Part shown: piece by piece, positions 55,988 through 64,000 of the stretch
How positions within the stretch are numbered: the first letter of the stretch is position 1
Layout: each line of letters starts with the position of its first letter
Assembly (NCBI RefSeq): GCF_036711975.1
Contig: NC_091971.1
Location: 27,039,501-27,103,500 of the forward strand
DNA: 64,000 nt
From: Onthophagus taurus
Lineage: Eukaryota > Arthropoda > Insecta > Coleoptera > Scarabaeidae
Direction of reading: 5' to 3'
Made by a program: the position numbers and the translations under genes
The notes under the pieces: generated by a model
The model's input: the letters and a program-made list of their open reading frames with translations, nothing else
Told to the model about the DNA's origin: nothing
Database searches by the model: none

Positions 55988-58697
55988 ACACTATACAGAA
56001 TTGCTTTTTGTCTTCGCAAGATCAACGAACAGAAGATATTTCAGGTATGTTGTATGATATAAAATTAATTATTTAGTTTCATGATTCATAATTATATAAT
56101 TCAATATATACCATATTTATTATTATATATATGTTTATATTTGATAGAACCTATCCAGGAACAAAAAAGTGTCTTAAATAGCCCCGAAAAACTTCCTAGT
56201 GTTACTCGGTCACGAGTTCTGCGTGTCTATCCTGGATGTAGTAAACAACAAGGTGAAGTTGCTTCAACCTCATTTTGTGAGGAAAATTCTGTTATTTCAT
56301 TAGAAATGAATAGGAAACGGCTTCACCCAAGTGATGAAAAAGAAATAATTGGTAAATATCATAAAACTGAATAATTCTTATGATCATTCTTATTTAAAAC
56401 TGTCTTTAATTTTTGTAGATAAGAAACGGAGGTAATTACCTGTTACAAAAAAATGCAGCAATTGTAACACTGCTAGGATAAAAAAAAGCGTTGTATCGAG
56501 CGAAGAAAAATGCCAAAACAACAAGGCAATAGCTGATACAATTGAGGAAAAATCCTCAGTTATTGGTAAACCTCTTAAACTTGAACGTAGAAACCATAAA
56601 TTTCTTTAGCAGCCAGTGCCGAAATCAAAAAAAAAAAGAACCACGCGGGCGAAGATTTACATTAGATGATAAGGTGCTGTCTCTTTCCATTTATAAACAA
56701 AGTGGCAAAGGATACCGTTTCTTATCAAATTTCTTTTCATTACCATCCAGGAAGACGCTACAAAAACTGTTAGGGTACTTTCCTTTTAGGTCTGGCATTA
56801 ATGAATCTATTTTTATACATCTAAAACAATCTGTAGATAATATGCAGAATGATTTAGATAAATATTGCATTTTAATGTTTGACGAAGTGTCATTAGGCCT
56901 ACAGTATAATAGCACCTTAGATTGTATTGATGGTTTTGTAGGCATGGGTGAGTTAAACAGAAAACCTAAATTTGCCAATCATGCCTTGTTATTCATGGTA
57001 AAAGGTATTCACAGAAAATGGAAGCAAGTAGGGAATAAGAAGTTATTTGTTATAACGAAAGAATACCTTTCTGAAATTTGTCTAATGATACATCAAGAAT
57101 TTAAACATATAGGGGGGAGAAAAACATGGTTAATAATTAGAGAAGGATTTTACAGTAAAAACGATGATAAAATAATAAAGAGTTTAATCAAGAATTGTAA
57201 AGAATGTCAACTTTCAAAAGAAAGAAATTTTCACTATGAACCAGATTTTCAAAACATAATTCCGTCAGAAAAATTAGAAATTATCGCCATTGATTATCTC
57301 AGTATTGATGGTTTTGTAGGCATGGGTGAGTTAAACAGAAAACTTAAATTTGCCAATTCTTGTTATTCATGGTAAAAGCTATTCACAGAAAATGGAAGCA
57401 AGTAGTTTGCTTTTATTTTGTGGAAAATTGCACCAGTACTCCAGATCTAATACGTATAATGAAAGATGTCATTAGACGTATTAGACAAACAGGACTGCGT
57501 GTAGTGTGTACAATATGTGACCAAGGTATTACTAATACAGCCGCGATTAGTTACTTCTTAAAAGAAACTAATGAAATTTGCATTAAAAATAATTTGGAAA
57601 ACAGATATCAAGGATATCTTATAGATGATGAGGAAATCATTCCTTTATATGATGGTCCTCATCTTCTAAAAGGTATCCGGAATAATTTGCTCACGAAAGA
57701 TTCACATTTTACCGAAAATGGTATTAAAAAAATAGCATCTTGGGAGCATATTGTAGACTTTTACCATTTGGATAAAAGACTTGGCCTTCATTACAATCAA
57801 TGTTTTAAATTAACGGATGAACATGTTATGGCTAAAAAAATTAATAAAATGAAAGTTAGTAAGTGCGCTCAAGATTTTAGCCATACTGTTGTATCTGCGT
57901 TAAGAAGCAGAGCATTGATTAGTAATGATTTGTTGTCATCGTCTGCGTATTATATAACACCTAAGGCCACTGATACGACAGATTTATGTTTTTTTTTTGA
58001 CAAACTCTTTGATAGTATTAACGGGAGTAAATTATATGGTTCGCCAGGAAAGAACCTTAGATGCGTGGTAACAAAAAAATCGCGTCATGTGGCGATGTGG
58101 CAATCTGCAAAACCAATTTTACAATCTATGTATTTCACGTTACCTCAGTCTGAAAAACATATGCTAATTCCATCTCTGAAGAACTGCATTTTTACACTCA
58201 ATGGTTTCTTATACTTGTGGAAGAAATTATCGGGGATAGGATTTGATCATATTGGCTCCACGGCCATCAAGATCCCGTCGAAAACTTCTTTTTAAGTATA
58301 AGAAGCCATGGAGTAAGAAACATTAATCCCACATGTCCATCATTCATTTCTTCTGCTAAATCTTTGATAATCAATAATTACGTTTCTCCGCATTCCACAG
58401 CCGCCAGCTGTGAGAGAGATCAAACAGTTGGTGAGCTTTGTGATTTAAAAGCATATCTGCTCGGTACACCATCTCCGATTGCATTAGAGCAAACAGAATT
58501 ATCCGTGTTTCATCAGACTTCAGGTGCGTTGAAAGACACTGAAATGCAATATGACTTTGCAACTGCTTACGTTGCTGGAGCTGTTGCAAAAAAACTTTTT
58601 AGACGAATTAATTGCCAGACCTGTAAAGAGAAAATAGAAGCTCCACACGACATTCCGCAAAACTTTTATATAAGACAAACAATATTCACACCGTAAA
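55988..58697 (+). pseudogene. Second P-element transposase, 5' truncated, with internal insertion
   Basis: There is no THAP exon. Early exons with phase-1 splice sites end near 56042 and 56352. The core reads RRFTLDDKVLSLSIYKQSG, CILMFDEVSLGL, VVCTICDQGITN, LYDGPHLLKGIRNN, CAQDFSHT and HQDPVENF/HGVRNINPTC near 58261-58330. Breaks: a stop near 56430, an insertion at 57032-57301 between 105-bp duplicated coding pieces, a frameshift in the second piece near 57355, and another near 58255. It is a sister of the first P element. Confidence 0.8.
57032..57301 (+). mobile_element. Retroelement integrase fragment inside the P element (fossil)
   Basis: HQEFKHIGGRKTWLIIREGF then CKECQLSKERNFHYEP is the zinc-binding HHCC region and the run-up to the catalytic core of a retroviral-type integrase. 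It is only about 90 residues long, without LTRs, so it is a scrap. It is bounded by duplicated P-element sequence (56926-57031 and 57302-57407). Confidence 0.75.
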
Positions 58698-59076
58698 TTG
58701 ATACAACCAAACACAAAATTCACGTTTCATTTGAATTTTCATTTGTCATTTTTCCCACGTAACAACGTGGGAGTACTCAGATATATTTTGTGACGCACAT
58801 CAACACCATATCAAAGATTTTATTTCAATATTTGTCAATATTTTACTATTTTATTATGTTAAAATAATTAACAACATTTTAAGTGGCTAAGATTCGCGAT
58901 ACGTAAATTTAGACCATTTAACTTGTGCTTGCATATCATATTAAAAAAAAAATAAAATTAAGAAAAGAATGCCTTAATTAACACTTTCGCGGACACTGTG
59001 ATTTCGATAGTACACCCGTAAACGGACCAATTGACTGCATATATAGTTCTGTCCGCGAAAGTATTAATATTAGTTC
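58698..59076. other. P-element 3' flank with an 85-bp hairpin MITE
   Basis: CACTTTCGCGGAC at 58982 faces GTCCGCGAAAGT ending near 59063 across an 80-bp non-coding core. Elsewhere AT-rich with a short palindrome CCCACGTAACAACGTGGG at 58753. Confidence 0.55.
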
Positions 59077-59365
59077 AATTGAAATTAAACCTAAAACTAG
59101 AACTAACACTAAAAACTTAAGGGTTTTGCCGTGTGTCTTTTAAGAAAAGGTTTGACGTTTCGGATGCCATGTTGCAATCTTCAGCAACCTTCAGAAACTG
59201 GTTCGAAGTGACCTCGAACCAGTTTCTGGAGAAGGTTGCAACATGGCATCCGAAACGTGGAACCTTTTCTTAAAAGACGCAAGGCAACCCCGAAAGTTTC
59301 TAGTGTTAGTTCTACTTTTAGTTCTAATTTTAGTTCAATTCACCCCGGCGTTTCGAAAGCCTTCG
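59077..59365. repeat. Palindromic dispersed repeat with hammerhead-like core
   Basis: The left arm (59077-59212) and right arm (59217-59365) are inverted copies: GAACTAAAATTAG-type ends, AAAAGGTTTGACGTTTCGGATGCC and CAGAAACTGGTTCGAAGTGAC facing each other across about 4 bp. A single-armed copy lies at 32325-32478. Each arm has the CTGRAGA/hairpin/GAAAC arrangement. Confidence 0.7.
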
Positions 59366-59379
59366 TTCAAAGCTTCGTA

Positions 59380-59692
59380 CTTATATTAACATTAGTTATT
59401 ATTATAATTATGTTGTTTAGGTAAAACCTAAATCTGTTTAACCTAACAATAAACACTACGTCTCTGGCTTTATGGGGTTCAAGGAGCATGAGTTTTCTTA
59501 GCACCCTAAACACAGAAGTAAGAATACCAAATGCATTTTCTACTACACGCCGTGCTCTTGATAAGCGGTAGTTGAATATTCTTTCTTTTGTAGTCTTTTT
59601 TTTTACATTTTCATGCAGTGCAATGAGGATAATTCCATTGTTTTTCGAACTCTTGAGCACTTTGAAGCCATCCTTCTATTGTAGTGGGCATC
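59380..59692 (-). pseudogene. Outer Harbinger transposase, second exon, internally deleted
   Basis: On the minus strand, an acceptor (TTTACAG) at about 59693 is followed by MPTTIEGWLQSAQEFEKQWNYPHC, the segment before the first catalytic Asp of PIF/Harbinger transposases, then a TGA. After the deletion comes RIFNYRLSRARRVVENAFGIL (around the catalytic Glu). The middle, including the GxxDGKH and DxxY catalytic regions, is absent. Confidence 0.65.
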
Positions 59693-59747
59693 TGTAAATA
59701 ATCATTTTCTCAATATTCAGGATTTAATATAATTATTATTTTTTATT

Positions 59748-60105
59748 GTCAGACTTCCGAAGAAAAACACGATGAACAGCAAACTGTAGAAGACTATAGT
59801 CAAGCTACTAATGAAGAACAAATAGATACACAGGAATCAAGGGTTTTTGTTTCTCCCAAAATTAAAAGACAAAAAAAGTGGAAAGAGAAGATCCTAGACT
59901 GGCTCGCGCATACGAAATTCTAGATAGTGCTGTAAGTGGACCAGGAACCCGTGATGAATGTTCGGTATATGGAGAGCATGTTGGTAACAAGCTACGAAAA
60001 TTCAGCGAACCATGTAAGGCCATCCTTATGAATAAAATTAATAACTTGATTTTTGATGTTGAAATGGAAGTATATAATTCTCAGCCGGGATTTGGCAGTG
60101 ACAAC
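59748..60105 (+). pseudogene. Outer Harbinger accessory gene (MADF/BESS-like), first part
   Basis: After an AG acceptor at 59747, the frame TSEEKHDEQQTVEDYSQ ... VFVSPKIKRQK shifts by one in an A-run near 59874 and continues REDPRLARAYEILDSAVSG, EHVGNKLRKFSEPCKAILMN, a BESS-like C-terminal helix. The text breaks at GFGSDN, exactly where the inner Harbinger inserted, and resumes at 63062. Such proteins partner Harbinger transposase in nuclear import and DNA binding. Confidence 0.6.
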
Positions 60106-60424
60106 GGGTGGTATGAATAAAAAGCGAGCAAATGCTCTTAAGTATAAGCAACAGCTATAAGCTTATGCTGAAAGTAAAAGGTCCGAGTATAAGCATTTGC
60201 TCCGATTTGTATGAATAATGATTTGCTTTTACTTATGAGCATCTGCTTAGATCAAATGAGGATTTGCTCGTCTAACTTGTCGTGACTTGTATAAATCGGT
60301 GCCGCAATTGTTATACTTACGCTCTTAGTATTTGATGTTTGTGTTTATTTACCTAACCTAACATACTGAATTATACCCTTAGAAGTTTAATGCTTTGTAT
60401 AAACCAGTAATTTGTAAGACAACA

Positions 60425-61345
60425 ATGTCGGCAGAAGAAAATGGTGACGATGTATCAAGCAACAATTTGCTAGTAGCATTGCAGTTGCAAAAAAGGCCGG
60501 AAATTCTATGGAAAACACAAATTCCGCAGAAAAAAACATTGAAAGATGAAGCCAATCAGTTCTTGAGCTAGAACGTCAATTGGGAAAACCATTAACCTCT
60601 TCTCAATTGATGAAAAAAGTAAACAATATGAAAACGAGGCTAAAAAGCAAAGTGAACAAAAACAAAACCGGGAATAAAAAAATCGTTTTATGCCAGTGGG
60701 AAAAAATTTTGCACGAATTAATGGATGGAGAGGATAATCCGACTATAAGCAAAATTCCTGGTAAGTATGTATTTTATTTAACCTGTTTATATTATACAAA
60801 TATATGTATCGCGTATATATTCATAAAACTTTGTTAAAGTTAATTCTTTACATAACTTACCTAACTAGATGTATAAAAAATGGCTCTTTGAAACACTAAA
60901 AATTTGTACGATATATGAAATAGGTAGTTATTTTCATTCATAATTTTAAACTAATGGCTAAATATGTTCCGTTTTTATTATAGGAGCAAAAAGTATTGGA
61001 CCTCCTACCACCAAAATAAACAAAAACAACGAAGATTTATCATCTTCTATATTGCTTGAGTCTGAGCAGACGGATGAATTTAGGCCCCAAATAGCTTCCC
61101 TTGTGCCACCTCCACCTACAAAACATCAAACGAAGAAGAATTTAGAAACATATGAAACAGAAGAAACGTCCAAACTCACTACTCAGGAACTGCAACGATT
61201 GGTACTTATCGAACAACTGGAGACCACTCGTGTTCAAAGGCAGTATTATCGAGAAATGATGCAAAAATCCAATACCGGTCGCTCTTATTATGAGCCTGAT
61301 GGAAACGAAAACGATAATGATGTACCTAGGTACGCAGTGCTTTAA
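60425..61345 (+). pseudogene. Inner Harbinger Myb/MADF-like partner protein, one frameshift
   Basis: Starts MSAEENGDDVSSNN, has RPEILWKTQIPQKKTL (MADF/SANT-like helix), a stop at about 60569 after QFLS, and resumes in another frame with GKPLTSSQLMKKVNNMKTRLK. An intron runs from the donor at about 60761 to an acceptor before 60985 (GAKSIGPPTTKIN). The C-terminal part has a coiled-coil TTQELQRLVLIEQLETTRVQ. Known Harbinger partners carry the transposase to the nucleus and to the ends. Confidence 0.7.
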
Positions 61346-61794
61346 AGAAATAATAAATTTGGTTTAGATAGATACTTTGGTACTAACAATATGATATGAT
61401 TCCATGCAAAGATTACATTTACAAAACATGTTTTTTGTTAAGGGATATTTGTTATTTTTATAAAATGATTTTTCTTAAGGGCTATTGTAGGAAAAAGACT
61501 TGCCATACAAGAATTTTATCTTTATTTCATATAACACGTTTTTTTTCTGAGTTATTGTAGGAATTAAAAAAAACATTTCATACTAAGAATTTTCTCTTTA
61601 TTTAACATAAATAAAACATTACATTCTTAAGGGTTATAATTTGTACCAGAAGCATTTTATTTTTGTTATTGTTGTACGGCGCATAAAAATATTTTTTTGT
61701 ATATTTAAATTTGTAAAGCATAAGTATTTAATAAAAATATCAATATATATGTTTTTTATTTTAATTATTTCAAACTCTTATAATACACAAACTT

Positions 61795-62905
61795 CTACCT
61801 CAAATTCTGTGTAAAGATAACATCAGCTATTTCAAGTCTTCGCTCTCTTGCACGCTGAAGAAGACGATCTTCTTCTAATTCATATTCTTCGCCGTTATTG
61901 AGATTTTCTTCATCATCATCATCTGGAAAATCTGCATCTCCTAAATATTTGGCAATGTTGTGTAGTACAATGCAACAAACAATAACGGAAGGGACTCTTT
62001 CCAATTTAACACGGCACATATATTTTAGAATTGGAAATCTTCGCTTAAGTTGGCCGAAACATCTTTCGATAATCACCCTTTCTTTCTTAAACAATCTGTT
62101 GTAAGTTCTTTCAGATTCGTTATTTGGGTTCCGAAATGGTGTCATTAGCCACGGTTCCAAACCATAACCGTCATCTCCTAATAATATTGCACCAGGGAAT
62201 TGTTGCATAATCAAACGTGTTTCAGAATTTCTCCAAATTCTAGCGTCATGCACAGAACCCGGCCAGCCAACTTGCATCAACACTAGTAAAGATTTCTTTG
62301 GAGTTGCACGTTGCTTGCACATTTAAAGTCGCCAACCCCTTTCTGTTGATGTATTCATCACCGTGATGGATAGGTTTCAATATTTGAACGTGTGTGCAAT
62401 CAATTACGCCTATCGCACATGGAAATTGAAATGTCTCCTGCCACCTCTCCTGTGCTTCGTTTACTTGGTTCAACGTTGACGGAAATTTGATCCATAAAGG
62501 AGCTTTTTCGAGTATTTTGTTAATCACGAACGTAATTGTTTTTGATACTGTCGACTGATGAATTCCCAATTCTTCAGCAACACCAGTTTGGAAACCAGGA
62601 TTGGCCATATACCGTAAAAATATCTTAATTTTAAGGTCCGACGAAAGAGCACCTCCTCTTCTTTCGTTGTTCTTGCCCATAAAGTGTGTTGCAATGTAAT
62701 GCAAATTTTCTTCCTCAAACCGGTAAAGTGATTTAAAATCTCGGTTATCAGCTCCTCTTCGTACTTTGTAATGTTTTTCTGCCCGTAAATTAATAAACTC
62801 TGCCATTATTACCGACCACTGAAAGGGTGCATCTAGTACTGAACTAGATGCACATTTTATCGAGCATATGCTCAAAATGTGAAGCAAAACCTCCGTTTTA
62901 TTCAT
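61795..62905 (-). pseudogene. Inner Harbinger transposase (HARBI1-like), one 4-bp frameshift
   Basis: From 62905 downward: YRFEEENLHYIATHF, HTH (GVAEELGIHQSTVSKTI), FQFPCAIGVIDCTHVQI (first Asp), then after a frame change near 62270 GWPGSVHDARIWRNS, ILLGDDGYGL (second Asp) and IERCFGQLKRRFPIL (Glu), with an acidic tail. The break looks like a 4-bp CTGG duplication within TGGCTGGCC. Otherwise full length (about 370 aa). Confidence 0.85.
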
Positions 62906-63061
62906 ATCAATCGGAGCATATGCTTAAAAGTAAGTAGATGCTCATGCTCAGAGGAAAGTGTTGAGTAAAAGCTTTTACTTACATTTTTATTCATAAAATA
63001 TGTAGCAAATGCTCGAAATTTTGCGAGTATAAGGTTTTACTCTCCTTTATTCATACCACCC

Positions 63062-63357
63062 AACATTTATGATAATGCTATTCATAATAATAACCATGAC
63101 AATGAGTACTCATCAAGCACTACTTCGTCTCTCACTTGTACTCCCGTAAATAGCCCTCTACCGCCCCAATCTGAGCCTGTACCTTTTCAAGAACAATGTC
63201 CCACATTCAATCCGCACGATCAATCATCTCGTTCAACCACAACTCAAAACCATGTACCTTCCCAAGGGCAACCTCCCACACTCAACTCTCATGAAGTATC
63301 TTCACCACATTGTAGCACATTACAAAATTATGCTGAACGTTTTATTGCCGAAAAATA
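63062..63357 (+). pseudogene. Outer Harbinger accessory gene, last part
   Basis: Resumes in frame after the inner element: NIYDNAIHNNNHDNEYSSS, a Ser/Pro/Gln-rich linker, and ends NYAERFIAEK then TAA. Removing the insert with one AAC gives a continuous GSDNIYDNA reading. The stop lies 14 bases from the donor site of the opposite-strand transposase exon. Confidence 0.6.
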
Positions 63358-63370
63358 AATTTTTCTTACC

Positions 63371-63849
63371 TGTACTTGGTCTTTTAATGCTTCGTTGAGA
63401 GCTTGACAAACTTCAATCACTATTGTTAATATCCTTTGTTTCGATATTTTGAAGAGATACATTAAGCTGGTAAATGAATCTCCCGAGGCCAAAAACCGTA
63501 AGCCTACAGCTAATCTTTCTTTTGAAGAAATAGCCCCTCTATAATTTGTATCATTTTTTCTTATTGCAGGGTCGATTAAATTTAACAAGATTTCAAAATC
63601 TTTCAAAGACATTCGGCAAAAATTTTCAAATTGACCAGTATTGCCCATCAGCATTTCACTTAAAAGTTGTATTGCGCTATAAGCGGATTTACTTGCAAGC
63701 ATCGGAGTTACCCAAAAACGCCGTTTTCTGTTTTGCCTTTTTTTATTCAAATTATGCTTAATAACAATAATGGTAGCAGCAATTATAACTTTTCTATTAT
63801 ATTCTATATTGACTTGCGCGCGCCAAATGGAACAGAACTGAACGTTCAT
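63371..63849 (-). pseudogene. Outer Harbinger transposase, first exon
   Basis: Minus frame: KKRQNRKRRFWVTPMLAS, GQFENFCRMSLKDFEILLNLI, RGAISSKERLAVGLRFLASG and SLMYLFKISKQRILTIVIEV (HTH), ending KDQVQ at a GTAAGA donor (about 63370). This is the classic N terminus of one Harbinger lineage. The next exon appears at 59692-59380, so the accessory gene lies within its intron on the opposite strand. Confidence 0.7.
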
Positions 63850-64000
63850 ATGTTTGCTTAAAATGGTTGCGCCATTCTGCGTTGCTGTGTATGGCCCTGC
63901 GCAGTTTCGCGTGGTGTTTTTAGGCGCAGCACGCGTAGCGGCGCGTTTGGTCTGGATCCGGCTTTACAAAGGCAATAATTTAACAATTTTTTATTTGGGT
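63850..64000. other. CpG-rich end of the outer Harbinger region
   Basis: GCGCAGCACGCGTAGCGGCGCG and neighbouring CpG-rich sequence upstream of the minus-strand transposase start. Probably promoter or terminal DNA of the outer Harbinger; the window ends before a TIR can be judged. Confidence 0.4.

Larger units (their letters stand above)
60106..63061. mobile_element. Inner PIF/Harbinger element, 2956 bp
   Basis: Termini GGGTGGTATGAATAAA and the exact reverse complement at 63046-63061, with 3-bp duplication AAC (60103-60105, 63062-63064). Subterminal AGCAWWTGCT-type palindromes recur at both ends (60127, 60183, 60238; 62868, 62916, 63006). Two divergent-role genes: transposase on minus and Myb/MADF-like partner on plus, converging. 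Confidence 0.92.

Overview
The window looks like AT-rich, repeat-packed nuclear DNA of an arthropod, most likely an insect. The element mix (piggyBac, P, DD41D mariners, pogo/Tigger, Harbinger with MADF-type accessory genes, CACTA with a SAM-domain gene, Helitron, Crypton, CR1/L2-like LINEs) is typical of beetle, bug and ant genomes, but no single gene fixes the species. I see no convincing host gene, tRNA or rRNA. Nearly every readable coding region belongs to a mobile element, and most elements sit inside other elements.

Block 1 (about 30-20914) reads as one very large CACTA/EnSpm transposon with CACTG ends. It has a spliced SAM-domain gene (11732-16999) and a frame-broken Tnp2-like transposase (17021-19494). 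It is swollen by nested guests: the 5' remnant of an LTR element, a hAT MITE with a perfect 8-bp duplication, a nearly whole LINE split by a Tc4/Tc5-like foldback transposon, a MITE, and an intact DD41D mariner that landed in the SAM exon.

Block 2 (20915-31630) holds mariner debris, a decayed Polinton-like/virus-like element on the minus strand, and a pogo pseudogene. Two mariners here each sit at the exact dyad centre of a near-perfect palindrome.

Block 3 (31632-38030) is a minus-strand LINE carrying a Crypton, which itself carries an intact DD41D mariner; a second mariner sits between the LINE ORFs. Block 4 (38374-47890) has an intact Tigger, a broken Helitron with a 39-bp duplicated insertion, a virus-like capsid remnant, a hAT scrap, and a second Tigger whose open frame runs into a gypsy-type integrase scrap.

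Block 5 (47897-58700) has two P elements. The first has a THAP exon and six phase-1 introns and is split by an intact piggyBac at TTAA. The second has a retroelement integrase scrap between duplicated pieces of its own coding sequence. Block 6 (59077-64000) has a palindromic dispersed repeat and a Harbinger nested in another Harbinger.

Almost nothing here works together as a host pathway. The functional units are transposase plus matching terminal repeats. Those that look potentially complete are piggyBac (50456-52768), Tigger (38374-40851), the Tc4/Tc5-like element (4132-7816) and two DD41D mariners (11967-13269, 34513-36666). Density, nesting and mixed orientation resemble pericentromeric heterochromatin or a piRNA-cluster-like trap.
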